A program made the translations under genes and the position numbers. From Methanothrix sp. (lineage in GTDB: Archaea > Halobacteriota > Methanosarcinia > Methanotrichales > Methanotrichaceae), in assembly GCA_026394555.1 (NCBI GenBank), contig JAPKXZ010000003.1, forward strand, positions 1 through 45,905: DNA of 45,905 nt, in the 5' to 3' direction. The stretch's first letter is position 1. The number at the start of each line of letters is the position of its first letter. Under the pieces are notes generated by a model. It had not been told where the DNA came from, did no database searches, and saw nothing but the letters and a program-made list of their open reading frames with translations. Positions 32,392 through 41,237 of the stretch are shown here, piece by piece.

Positions 32392-34383
32392 TCAGGTGAT
32401 GAGCGGGATGGCCTCTACTGCATCAGGGTTTGCCAGAGCGGAGACGTCACCCGTGGGTTGGCCCATGGCTTTAGCCTTGATGACGCGGCGCATGATCTTC
32501 CCTGACCTGGTCTTAGGCACGTCCTTGACGAAGTAAATCGCCTCTGGACTGGCTAATGGTCCCAGGGCCGTTCTCACATGCTTAGTCAGTTCCTTCTTCA
32601 GCTCATCGCTCCCCTCGACTCCTCCTCTGAGTGAAACGAAGGCTACGATAACCTCACCCTTGACCTGATCGGGCTTACCGATGACAGCAGCCTCGCCAAC
32701 CTTGGGATGAGAGACGAAAGCGGACTCGACCTCAGCGTTGGAGATTCTGTGGCCAGCTACCTTCAGCACATCATCGATTCTGCCCTGGATGGTGAAGTAT
32801 CCATCCTTGTCCTTGGTGGCCTTATCACCGGCCAGATAGGTGCCGGGTCTGATCTCCCAGTAGGTGGACCAATACTCCTTCTGGTACCTAACCGTGTCTT
32901 TGTAGAAGGCCCTGAGCATGGATGGCCAGGGTGTATTGCTCACTATATTGCCGCCGGAGCCGGCTGGCACGGGATTGGCATCCTCGTCCAGGATATCGAT
33001 GTTGAACCCGGGCAGCGGGAAGGTCGCAGAGCCGGGCTTGAGCGGGGTGATGGGCAGAGGAGACACCAGGAAGGTGCCGGTTTCAGTCTGCCACCAGGTA
33101 TCCATGATCTGGCATTTGCCAGCTCCGACGTTGTTTCTGTACCACATCCAGGCCTCGGGATTGATGGGCTCGCCTACGGATCCAAGCAGCCTCAGGCTTG
33201 AGATGTCGTACATCTTAGGCCACTGATCTCCTGCCTTCATGAACATCCTCACTACAGTGGGTGCTGTGTAGAAGACGGAGACCTTGTGGTCCTGGATGAT
33301 CTTGAACCACCGACCAAAGTCCGGGAAGTCGGGAGCGCCTTCATACATGATGCTTGTTGCACCTAATCCGAGCGGGCCATATACTATGTAGGAGTGGCCG
33401 GTGATCCATCCGATATCGGCTGTGCACCACCAGACATCGCTATCCTTAATGTCGAAGACCCAGTGCAAGGTTTGAGCCGGGCCAACACAATATCCACCAT
33501 GCACGTGCTCGATACCCTTGGGTTTCCCGGTAGTACCGGAGGTGTACAGAATGAACAGCCGATCCTCGGAGTCCATCTTCTCACACTCGCACTCCTCAGA
33601 CTTTCCGGCAACAAGGTCGTGCCAGTAGATGTCTTTGCCCTCTTTCATGGGGACGTTAATGCCTGTCCTCTTGTACACTATTACTTTCTGCACGCTGGGG
33701 GTATTGGCTGTAGCCTCATCCACATTGGGCTTGATAGGCAGTGGCTTGCCGCGCCTGTAAAAACCATCCACGGTCACAACCACTTTGGCCTCGGCATCCA
33801 TGATCCTGCTGTTCAGGCCGCCCGAGGAAAATCCGGAGAACACAATGCAGTGAATGGCTCCGATTTTGGCGATGGCGAGCATGGCAATGGGCAATTGTGG
33901 GATCATGGGCATGTACAGCATGACTCTATCGCCCTTTTGTACACCCAGGCTCTTCAGGCCGTTGGCGAACTGGTTGACCTCCTTGTAGAGTTGTCCATAA
34001 GTGATCTTCTGGGTGGGCTGGTCGGTGGGCTCGGGGACGAAGATGTAGGCTACCTTGTCCTTCTTAGCGCCCAGTGCGTGTCTGTCCACGCAGTTATAAG
34101 TCACGTTGCACTTGCCGCCCAAAAACCACTTGGCATAGGGTGGCTTCCATTCCAGGGTCGAGGACCAGGGCTCAAACCAATCGGCATAGGTCTTGGCCAT
34201 CTCACCCCAGAACTGGATGTAGTTAGCAGAACACCACAGACGCAGCTCTCTTTCTGTTTTGAACCCCTTCTCCTTCATCCACTTCATGACGTTGGAGTTC
34301 TCGACGAGTTCCTTGCTCGGCTCGAATACTCTTGTTTCCTCATATAGCACTGATGTTTTTGCGGTTGCTTTTTGCTCAGCCAT
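32392..34383 (-). CDS. acs: Acetyl-CoA synthetase (AMP-forming), copy 3
   Basis: 663 aa, ATG with GGAGGT upstream. Same reaction as copy 1. Motifs intact: [57 protein letters not shown]. It differs from copy 1 throughout (for example [17 protein letters not shown] against [17 protein letters not shown]), so it is an older duplicate; the pseudogene resembles this copy more (MAEQK start). Multiple acs copies are characteristic of Methanothrix. Confidence 0.97.
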   Translation of the reverse strand: MAEQKATAKTSVLYEETRVFEPSKELVENSNVMKWMKEKGFKTERELRLWCSANYIQFWGEMAKTYADWFEPWSSTLEWKPPYAKWFLGGKCNVTYNCVDRHALGAKKDKVAYIFVPEPTDQPTQKITYGQLYKEVNQFANGLKSLGVQKGDRVMLYMPMIPQLPIAMLAIAKIGAIHCIVFSGFSSGGLNSRIMDAEAKVVVTVDGFYRRGKPLPIKPNVDEATANTPSVQKVIVYKRTGINVPMKEGKDIYWHDLVAGKSEECECEKMDSEDRLFILYTSGTTGKPKGIEHVHGGYCVGPAQTLHWVFDIKDSDVWWCTADIGWITGHSYIVYGPLGLGATSIMYEGAPDFPDFGRWFKIIQDHKVSVFYTAPTVVRMFMKAGDQWPKMYDISSLRLLGSVGEPINPEAWMWYRNNVGAGKCQIMDTWWQTETGTFLVSPLPITPLKPGSATFPLPGFNIDILDEDANPVPAGSGGNIVSNTPWPSMLRAFYKDTVRYQKEYWSTYWEIRPGTYLAGDKATKDKDGYFTIQGRIDDVLKVAGHRISNAEVESAFVSHPKVGEAAVIGKPDQVKGEVIVAFVSLRGGVEGSDELKKELTKHVRTALGPLASPEAIYFVKDVPKTRSGKIMRRVIKAKAMGQPTGDVSALANPDAVEAIPLIT

Positions 34384-34410
34384 TTTGAACCTCCTTTATC
34401 AAATTATGTC

Positions 34411-34500
34411 TCTAAAACCCACTCAATCTGCTTTTTGTAAGCAAGTTTGCAAATATGGGGCTCCCTCTATATTTGGAGTGGGTCTTAGATGCATTATAAG
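34411..34500 (-). promoter_or_regulatory. Promoter and structured leader of acs copy 3
   Basis: TATA-like CTTATAAT at 34493-34500. A 14-bp stem pairs 34476-34489 with 34411-34424 (one G-U pair), ending 15 bases before the Shine-Dalgarno site. Inside, CAAATAT pairs with ATATTTG, GCAA with TTGC and GCTT with AAGC. The G-U pair hints at selection on RNA rather than on a DNA operator. The 5' arm lies very close to the TATA box, so the start site must be mapped before an RNA fold is accepted. Confidence 0.5.
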
Positions 34501-34698
34501 GATTGATTATTTTCATGGTTAATAAGCTTAATGGTACACCAAAACAATCATCTTAAAAAGCCGAACTGGATACTTTGCTACAAGAGCCGGTTTGTTCCGG
34601 CGAGCCATTTACTGTCATCGAATAGCCTTTTTTGAATTGCCAGTTTATATTTCTAAAATTCGACATATATATTTAGATCATAAGAGCTTCTTCGCGAT
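34501..34698. other. Intergenic region with a small hairpin
   Basis: No gene seen. GCCGG/CCGGC (about 34594-34609) forms a short hairpin downstream of the methylthiotransferase gene on the minus strand; AT-rich sequence lies on both sides. Possibly its terminator or part of the upstream control region of acs copy 3. Confidence 0.4.
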
Positions 34699-35958
34699 TT
34701 AGCCGGTCAGCAAATGACCGGATACATAAAAGGGATTGCAGTGCGTGACTTGAACCAGGACGATGGAGCCAAGTTTGGGGCGGCCTTTGACAACTATGCC
34801 CAGATAGTTCTCTGCCCGGGCCTTCATGGTGCCGTCCCGTCCGCGCTCTGTGATCCTGGCCGGCAAGACCTCGCCCACATACTTTTGATTTCTTTCTGCG
34901 GCAATCTTTTGCCACAGCCTTGTCATCTCTCTTGATCTATCTTTCTTGATGCGGTCCGGCATGTCGTATTTCAGGGCGGCAGCCGTGCCCGGTCGCGCCG
35001 AGAATCTGGTGATATTGACTTTATCCGGTTGCAAGCGTTTTATGAGATCCATGGTCTCTATGAAGTCCCCGTTCGTCTCACCTGGAAAACCCACTATGAC
35101 ATCCGTGATTATGGTGATCTTCGGAATTGCATATCGAAAGGCCCAGACAAGCTCCAGAAAGCTTGCCGCCGAGTATCTGCGGCCCATGTTCTGAAGAATC
35201 TCATCTGAGCCTGATTGTACCGGGATATGCAAGAAGCGGTATATTTTGGGGCTTTGATATGCTCTAAGAAGCAGATCTCTGATTAAAAGAGCGCTATTGG
35301 GATTCATCATGCCTACGCGAAGCATAAAATCGCCTGGGATCTTTGCCAGCCTCTCCAGCAATTGCCCCAAATTTGTCCCGATATCCGATCCATAAGCGGC
35401 CGTGTCCTGGGCAGAGATCTGCACCTCCGCCGTTCCCAAAGCCACCAGCTTTTCCACTTCAGCTACCACATCTTCCACCCGGCGGCCTTTCAGCCTGCCC
35501 CGGGCCTTTGTAACTATGCAGTAGCTGCAGGAACCGTTGCATCCCTCGCTGATATTGACGACGGCGCATAGGTCCGCCAACTGAGAAATATCATGGGGCA
35601 AGGCATCACGGGAAGTGCCATGCAGCAACTCATCATCATCATTAAATATATCTGATATCCCGGCGGCAGAGGATCGATTCAGCAGTCCCAGCCGTTCCCG
35701 ACAGCTTATGGCGCGAATCGATTCCGGTACGGCCACGCTCAGGCATCCTGCCACTATCAGTCGCTCGCCTTGCAGCAGGCTCAGCCTTCGCACCACCTTT
35801 CGCTCTGTCTTTTCCGTGACCGCACAGGTATTCACTATTACTGCATCAGCCTCCTCAAGAGTTGAAGGAATATGACCCATATCCTCTAAGGCCCTTGCCA
35901 GATCCTGCGAGTTTCCCTGGTTTGCTGTGCAGCCGTAGGTCTCGATATAAAATTTCAT
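34699..35958 (-). CDS. tRNA t6A methylthiotransferase, MtaB/CDKAL1 type
   Basis: 419 aa radical-SAM enzyme that adds a methylthio group to N6-threonylcarbamoyladenosine in tRNA. The UPF0004 domain has Cys10, Cys45 and Cys72 for the auxiliary cluster; the radical-SAM motif is EGCNGSCSYCIV (Cys140, 144, 147); a C-terminal TRAM-like domain begins near residue 360 (KYVGEVLPARITERG). Order and spacing match the family. It overlaps the upstream PerM-type gene by four bases. Confidence 0.93.
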   Translation of the reverse strand: MKFYIETYGCTANQGNSQDLARALEDMGHIPSTLEEADAVIVNTCAVTEKTERKVVRRLSLLQGERLIVAGCLSVAVPESIRAISCRERLGLLNRSSAAGISDIFNDDDELLHGTSRDALPHDISQLADLCAVVNISEGCNGSCSYCIVTKARGRLKGRRVEDVVAEVEKLVALGTAEVQISAQDTAAYGSDIGTNLGQLLERLAKIPGDFMLRVGMMNPNSALLIRDLLLRAYQSPKIYRFLHIPVQSGSDEILQNMGRRYSAASFLELVWAFRYAIPKITIITDVIVGFPGETNGDFIETMDLIKRLQPDKVNITRFSARPGTAAALKYDMPDRIKKDRSREMTRLWQKIAAERNQKYVGEVLPARITERGRDGTMKARAENYLGIVVKGRPKLGSIVLVQVTHCNPFYVSGHLLTG

Positions 35959-36989
35959 GCCCCTTCCAGAGCCATCTCTTCTCTACGTACCTGATATATT
36001 CCTACTATTATGCCCATTATGGCCGGAGCCAGGAAAAAGCCACCAATGCCTGCCACCAGCGCGCCCCCCAAAAAGGAGAGCATTACCAGTAAAGGATGCA
36101 AGGAGGATTTAGCCGCTACCAGGTATGGCCGGATTAAGAGCTCGGAAGGCAGGTAAATGAGTGCGGAAGACACAAGGAAGAAAACGGCCGCGCCTTCTAT
36201 TCCCACCGCGAAATATCGGTAAATTGTCACCGGGATGATGACCACCCAGGAGGTGAGGAAGGGGACCATTCCGGCCACGAAGACAATGCTGGCCAGGGCA
36301 AAGGGTCTGGGCAGACTGAAGGCATAGAAAATGAATGCTGCGATGATGCTTCCTAAAATTGAGGTATAAATCGTGCCGATGAAGATGCCGCTCAAGATAT
36401 AATCGATGCGGCTCATGTATTTTCTATACGCCTCTTTCTCCCTTTGCGGCAGCAGAGATATTATTGACTCCACAAAGCTCTCTCCGTCCACCAGCACGAA
36501 GTAGCAGACGGGGATGGATACTATGAAGTTGATGATGCCCAAAGATGCCACTCTTCCAATGTGAAAGACGGGGATGGAGGCGGCAATGGGGGCAATGATG
36601 CTCGCGGCATTCTCCAGCAGGCTTGTCAATAGGTCCTTCATCCAGGGTGTCAGATCTCGGGAGGTCTGCTCCGTTAGAATGCTGAGCGCGGATCTGATCG
36701 CCTCTTGATTCTTGGCCAGTATTAAGATCTGGTTGGCGATCTCAATCATTCCCAGACCCAGGACGAAAAATATGGGGACAACTATGCATACGGCGGCCAC
36801 CAACGCTCCCAGTCGTTTCCTCTTGCCGAAATAATCCCGGATGGGCTTGCCAACGTAGGCGAAGACGGTGCCAAGGATGATGCCGTCCAGAAAGGGAAAG
36901 AAAAAATAGAAGATCAATAGCATTGAGGCCAAGGCTATGATCAGCATGCCTCTATGTTCTGAGCACCATTTAGCGAGATCAAAGTTCAT
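35955..36989 (-). CDS. AI-2E/PerM-family transporter
   Basis: 344 aa with about eight membrane helices. The family pattern is seen in the N-terminal helices (MLIIALASMLLIFYFFFPFL, GTVFAYVGKPIRDYFG), the long polar middle, and the C-terminal SSLHPLLVMLSFLGGAL with GIGGFFLAPAIMGII. Members export autoinducer-2 or act as cation/proton antiporters; the substrate in archaea is unknown. Coupled to the tRNA-modification gene by overlap, though a functional link is not evident. Confidence 0.9.
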   Translation of the reverse strand: MNFDLAKWCSEHRGMLIIALASMLLIFYFFFPFLDGIILGTVFAYVGKPIRDYFGKRKRLGALVAAVCIVVPIFFVLGLGMIEIANQILILAKNQEAIRSALSILTEQTSRDLTPWMKDLLTSLLENAASIIAPIAASIPVFHIGRVASLGIINFIVSIPVCYFVLVDGESFVESIISLLPQREKEAYRKYMSRIDYILSGIFIGTIYTSILGSIIAAFIFYAFSLPRPFALASIVFVAGMVPFLTSWVVIIPVTIYRYFAVGIEGAAVFFLVSSALIYLPSELLIRPYLVAAKSSLHPLLVMLSFLGGALVAGIGGFFLAPAIMGIIVGIYQVRREEMALEGA

Positions 36990-37055
36990 TCATCACAACA
37001 GAAAATAACTGTTGTTTTCCTGATAGATATGAGTTATGCTTATTGAAGTTCGAAT

Positions 37056-38183
37056 TCAAGAGCAAGCCCTGGCCAGCATTTCCTCCAATTTTTCCAGGCG
37101 AGGGGCTGCGTCAAGGTTTTGCTCTGCCACCCAGGCTTTCAGCTTTTTTATGGGCTTGCCGCAATCGATGATATCGGCGGCCTTTTCCATGCCCTCCAGG
37201 AGGTCGCGGGCACGATCGGTGATGCAAAGTATGGGCGCGGCATTCAGGCATACGATATCTCTCCGGCAGCCCCTTTCCTCCCCGGACAAGACCCGCAGCA
37301 GCTTTATGGCTTCTGCTTCTCGGTCGCTCTGGTAAAGGAGAGTTGATTCATCTGCCTCTTTTAGCCCCAGGTCCTGCGCTTTTATGGCATACTCTCGAAT
37401 GGTTCCGTCCTCGGCGAGCTCGGCGACAGAAGAGCGGCCCAAAGTCGAGAGCTCATCCATGCCCCTAATGTCATCCCGGCTCCGGCCATGCACCACAAAG
37501 GCTCGCTTAAAGCCTATCTCTTTCATGGCCTGTGCGATTGGCAGCACCATTTTCTCGGAGTAGACGCCCCGCACAGCGTAAGCCGGCTTCGCCGGATTGG
37601 CCAGAGATCCGGCCACATTGAGAACTGTGCCGAATCTGATCTGAGATAAAATCCGGTAGAGGGCGGAAGGGTGCACCTTGGCGCTCATGCCGTTGAAGAT
37701 GCCGATGCCGGCGCGCTCAATGCTTCTTTTCACCAGATTTGCATCGCACTCCACATCGACCCCCAGCGTCTCCAGGATATCGACGGCTCCGCATTTTGAG
37801 GTTATGGCCCGCGCTCCATGTTTGGCCATAGTTATGCCGTCGGCGGCAGCTACCAGCGAGGCGGCGGTGCTGATGTTGAAAGTCTTGATGCCGTCCATGC
37901 CCGTGCCGCAATTCTCCACTAATGGGCCGTTTACATCGGGATGAACCTGCACGGTGTCGATCTCGTAGATGGCTTCCCAGATGCCAGCGATCTCGGCAGG
38001 CGTTGCGCCCTTGGCGGTTATAGCGGCCAGGAATGCGCCCTGCTGTAAATCGGGCTGCTCGTTGTTCAAAATCTGCTTGAAAAGATTGGACGCCTCCTCT
38101 CTCGTCAGGTTGCTGCCCCTAATCAGTGCGTCCACGTGGCTGCCAAAATATCTCAAACTATCTTCCATTGTCCCGTTCTCCAC
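37056..38183 (-). CDS. TrpD paralogue (anthranilate phosphoribosyltransferase-like)
   Basis: 375 aa. The PRPP-binding region is ENCGTGMDGIKTFNISTAAS, followed by MAKHGARAITSKCGAVDILE. True TrpD proteins have KHGNR..SS..GSAD here, so the anthranilate-binding side differs (N to A, SAD to AVD). No other trp gene is near. It lies in a minus-strand run with an alcohol-dehydrogenase-like gene and a CobT-like gene, so the acceptor may not be anthranilate. A base or lower-ligand precursor is a possibility, by inference only. Confidence 0.85.
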   Translation of the reverse strand: MENGTMEDSLRYFGSHVDALIRGSNLTREEASNLFKQILNNEQPDLQQGAFLAAITAKGATPAEIAGIWEAIYEIDTVQVHPDVNGPLVENCGTGMDGIKTFNISTAASLVAAADGITMAKHGARAITSKCGAVDILETLGVDVECDANLVKRSIERAGIGIFNGMSAKVHPSALYRILSQIRFGTVLNVAGSLANPAKPAYAVRGVYSEKMVLPIAQAMKEIGFKRAFVVHGRSRDDIRGMDELSTLGRSSVAELAEDGTIREYAIKAQDLGLKEADESTLLYQSDREAEAIKLLRVLSGEERGCRRDIVCLNAAPILCITDRARDLLEGMEKAADIIDCGKPIKKLKAWVAEQNLDAAPRLEKLEEMLARACS

Positions 38184-38212
38184 ATTGCTAAAATGGCTCT
38201 TCGCTAAGCTTT

Positions 38213-38327
38213 TCTTTGTGCGTACTTTGTGACTTTTTGCCTTTGTGGTTTGTTTTCTTTTGGGAGGGATGTGGGTCAGAGCTTACTATTACTACTACTT
38301 TCACCACAAAGACACAAAGGCACAAAG
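38213..38327. repeat. Inverted CTTTGTG-type repeat
   Basis: CTTTGTGACTTTTTGCCTTTGTGGT-like arm at 38225-38249 and its inverted relative at 38303-38327 (ACCACAAAGACACAAAGG onward), about 21 of 25 bases matching. Another CTTTGTG precedes at 38214. It fills the gap between the dehydrogenase and TrpD-like genes. Motifs of this type recur in many prokaryotic genomes without known function; here it could fold as a terminator or attenuator. Confidence 0.6.
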
Positions 38328-38344
38328 ACGACTAAATTTATCCC

Positions 38345-39379
38345 TTAATTCCTGCAAACAACTGATTTCATCCCGGTTCTTTGGGAAGAATGGCTAAATG
38401 CCTCCTCAATTCCGGCAAGATTCGTCCTTTTGGTGATGAGCCAGTCGGCTTTGATCATACCTCTGGTCAAAAGCTCTACAGCCTGCCGGTTTTGCCGGCT
38501 GGAGCAGCCGTAGGCTCCGCTGATGGTCAACTCATGGTAGTGAATGGAACGTAGGTTGATCAGCTCTTCGTAGTTTCCCGCAGCCGGTCCGGAGAAGATG
38601 CAAATCCTTCCTCCGGGGGAGAGAAGCTTCTGAAGATCATTGTCCACCCTCACTTCTGGAGTGGCGGTGAGGATGACGTCCACGCCTGCTTTGCCGATCT
38701 CCTCGGCCAGGACCTTTTTCCCAGATTCCTCCGCGGTATTGACGACTATTGCGCTGGTGTGCCTTTCCAGCAGGCGGATGCGGCCAGGTAATCTCTCTGC
38801 TACTATTATCTTCTCGGCTCTGTGAAGCTCGGCTAAAAGAGCATGCATAGCGCCGATGGGCCCGCCGCCGCAGATGAGAACACAGTCCCCCTCAGAGACG
38901 CGGGCCTGTTCCTGGCCGTTGATGCAACAAGCCAGAGGCTCCGCCAGAGCGGCGAGAACCGGTTCGGCTCCGTGGGGCAGCAGGTTAACGCCGCCGGAAA
39001 GGCTCTGCTCGGGCAGGGCCAGGAGCTGTGCAAAGCCTCCGTCGCAGTTGAATCCCATGATCCTGATGCTTGGGCAGCGATTGTCGGCTCCCCGCTGGCA
39101 CGACCGGCATTTTCCGCAGGCGATGCCCGGCCAAACCTGTGCCAGGTCGCCTTCGGCCAGGGCTCTGTCTGAATCCATCTCCACGATCATGCCTACCATC
39201 TCATGCCCCAGCACGCGAGGATAAGCCAGGTCCCGGTGGCCCTGCTCTCGCATCTTGACATCCGTGCCGCAGACGGCGCAGGCTTTGATCTCTAGCAGGG
39301 CACCGCCTTTGGGGCAGAGCGGATCAGGCAGATCGCAAAGCTCCAGAACTCCCGGAGACTTTAGAATCGCAGCTTTCAT
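38345..39379 (-). CDS. Zinc alcohol-dehydrogenase-family oxidoreductase
   Basis: 344 aa medium-chain dehydrogenase. Catalytic zinc ligands in ACAVCGTDVK and LGHEMVGMI; structural zinc site CGKCRSCQRGADNRC; Rossmann motif ICGGGPIGAMHA followed by an Asp/Glu-type residue in VAERLPGR. The substrate cannot be told. The ATG at 39379 overlaps the stop of the CobT-like gene by four bases, so it is coupled to that gene. Confidence 0.9.
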   Translation of the reverse strand: MKAAILKSPGVLELCDLPDPLCPKGGALLEIKACAVCGTDVKMREQGHRDLAYPRVLGHEMVGMIVEMDSDRALAEGDLAQVWPGIACGKCRSCQRGADNRCPSIRIMGFNCDGGFAQLLALPEQSLSGGVNLLPHGAEPVLAALAEPLACCINGQEQARVSEGDCVLICGGGPIGAMHALLAELHRAEKIIVAERLPGRIRLLERHTSAIVVNTAEESGKKVLAEEIGKAGVDVILTATPEVRVDNDLQKLLSPGGRICIFSGPAAGNYEELINLRSIHYHELTISGAYGCSSRQNRQAVELLTRGMIKADWLITKRTNLAGIEEAFSHSSQRTGMKSVVCRN

Positions 39380-40416
39380 TTCTTGGGCAGCTCCACAGTC
39401 ATGAGCACCCGGTCCGTCTCCTCGACCAGTTGCTTTTGCGTAACGCCGTAAAGCCCGGCCAGAAGGCTGGCACCGCCCATGCCCACGCCCTCTTTAACGT
39501 AACCCTTCGCATAGATCTGCACGCCCGGAATCTTGGAGTTCTCCAGCCCAGGATCGGAGTAGTAGTAAGGCCGGCCGGTCGATTCTACGATCTCCTTAAA
39601 GTTGGCCGTTTTGTCTTCCACGATATATTTGGTGGTAGCAATGGAGATGTCGCCCTCGATTTTCAGGGCTTTTCCTAGAGCCAGCACAGCGGCCATTTGC
39701 GTGCCACCGGCTAAGACCACCCGGCAGCCTTGCAGGCCCTGCATGAGACCCAGAGCCGCAGCCATCATGGGGTCGCCCACCTGTTCGACCGCCCGCAGGG
39801 GTTCGCTCTTCAGGCTGCCAATTTTTATGCCGGCCCGCAAAAATGCGCTGGACACCACGCTCTGCTTGAGGGCAGTGGGATTGGACTGGAAGCTGCTGCT
39901 CACATTGACATCATAGCCCAGAGCCCAGAGAACGGCCATAGCAGTGGTGGTGCCTCCGGCGATGGACTCGCCAATGAAGACGCAGTCCGAAAGTTTAGCG
40001 AGCTTCTTTCCCAGCATGGCGGCATTTTCGTAAAGGGCATGGGCCCCAGGCAGGGCAGGCTCTTGGCGAATGTCGCTGCCCGCAGATCCGCCCAGCTCCG
40101 CGTAGGGAATGGCCGGCTTCTTTCTTAGGCCCGAGGCCACGAATAAGGAAGGTATGCCGGTTAAGTTGAGCGCCGCTTTGGTGACGATGGCGGGAGTGGG
40201 CGAGCCGCCCGGCGCTTCCGGCAGCTCGGGCATGGTGATGATGCGGTTGGTCTCCACCAGCTCGGCATCGGCACCGGGGGTATAGTCGGTCAGCTCCGGC
40301 GTGGTTCCGGCAGCGGATAGGCCGGGAATCTTGCCGGTGTCGGTGTTGGAGATGATGCAGAGAAATAAAGGCCGCTGGGGGCGCGGCTCGAAATCGGGGT
40401 AGATCCAGTTTGGCAT
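39376..40416 (-). CDS. cobT: CobT-like phosphoribosyltransferase (UPF0284)
   Basis: 346 aa from the ATG at 40416 (MPNWIYPDFEPRPQRPLFLC). Archaeal UPF0284 proteins are homologous to nicotinate-nucleotide-dimethylbenzimidazole phosphoribosyltransferase, which activates the lower base of cobamides. Blocks: TPGADAELVETNRI, GESIAGGTTTAMAVLWALGY, PLRAVEQVGDPMMAAALGL, LAGGTQMAAVLAL. Methanogens need cobamides for methyl transfer. Heads the run CobT-like, dehydrogenase, TrpD-like. Confidence 0.85.
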   Translation of the reverse strand: MPNWIYPDFEPRPQRPLFLCIISNTDTGKIPGLSAAGTTPELTDYTPGADAELVETNRIITMPELPEAPGGSPTPAIVTKAALNLTGIPSLFVASGLRKKPAIPYAELGGSAGSDIRQEPALPGAHALYENAAMLGKKLAKLSDCVFIGESIAGGTTTAMAVLWALGYDVNVSSSFQSNPTALKQSVVSSAFLRAGIKIGSLKSEPLRAVEQVGDPMMAAALGLMQGLQGCRVVLAGGTQMAAVLALGKALKIEGDISIATTKYIVEDKTANFKEIVESTGRPYYYSDPGLENSKIPGVQIYAKGYVKEGVGMGGASLLAGLYGVTQKQLVEETDRVLMTVELPKK

Positions 40417-40538
40417 AATTTTAACCCTGGTCTGCACCTATATGAAACCAACGCCAGTGGACTTAATTTAACTAAACTTGCGTTGACCGGCAGACAAGCG
40501 GGCTTTGGCGGAATTGGAATGGAAAAAGAAAAATGGAT

Positions 40539-41123
40539 CTAAATTATGCCTTTTACCCTCAGGGCAGCCCGCATCTCTGTAACTTCCGATTGCAGCTTTT
40601 CGAACCTCTGTTCCAGATAGCCCTTCAGGTCCTTTCTGGTTTCCCGGACCTCTTCCAGCAGATTATCCGAAGAATTGAGGTCCTCCTTTTGCAGTTCGAT
40701 GGTCTCTTTTTGCAGCTCGATAGTATCCTTTTGCAACCCGATCATGGTATCCATCTTTCTGCCGAGATTTTCGTTCAGACCATTAACTGCACCAATGAGA
40801 TTTTTAAGGTGGACTGCGGCGATATCCAGCCGGGAATCTGTCTCGCCTTTATCCACAAGCTTGTAGAATTTGGAAAAATCGCCTCTGGGCTCAGAGTATT
40901 CTCTTTCGATGGATGCGACCTGAATCAGACTGTTCTTAATGTTTATGGCCTCTTCAAACCATTTTAGCTTATCTTCGTCGCCTTCCGCTACTATTTTTAC
41001 CCGGCCGTCATCGAGATTCTCGACCACTCCTTTCAGTCCCAGCATTCCGGCAAAATCGGTGACTTTTGCTATGTATTCAGTCTCTTGGACCCTGCCCGAG
41101 ACATAAGCTACAAGCCTCTTCAT
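40539..41123 (-). CDS. Acylphosphatase-fold protein with coiled-coil tail
   Basis: 194 aa. Residues 1-90 follow the acylphosphatase fold: LVAYVSGRVQETEYIAKVTDFA, then GVVENLDDGRVKIVAEG. The catalytic Asn of the VxNxxDG turn is kept, but the Arg that normally closes GRVQGVGFR is absent (GRVQETEYIAK), so enzyme activity is doubtful. From about residue 105 a long amphipathic helix with DTIELQKETIELQKEDL is a clear coiled coil. Transcribed away from the cas genes. Possible structural or regulatory role. Confidence 0.75.
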   Translation of the reverse strand: MKRLVAYVSGRVQETEYIAKVTDFAGMLGLKGVVENLDDGRVKIVAEGDEDKLKWFEEAINIKNSLIQVASIEREYSEPRGDFSKFYKLVDKGETDSRLDIAAVHLKNLIGAVNGLNENLGRKMDTMIGLQKDTIELQKETIELQKEDLNSSDNLLEEVRETRKDLKGYLEQRFEKLQSEVTEMRAALRVKGII

Positions 41124-41237
41124 CTTCCTGCATTTTAAGAGTTCTTTATATTTGGCCTTATCGCTACTATTGGAAGAGGATTCTATTATTAGCAGGTAGA
41201 TCCCTATACTTTTTCTAAGGCTTTTAGGGGTGCAAAA

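Noticed and set aside
33394-34347. 317-codon plus-strand frame opposite acs copy 3
   Set aside because: Same effect as opposite copy 1; the two antisense frames are similar only because the acs genes are.
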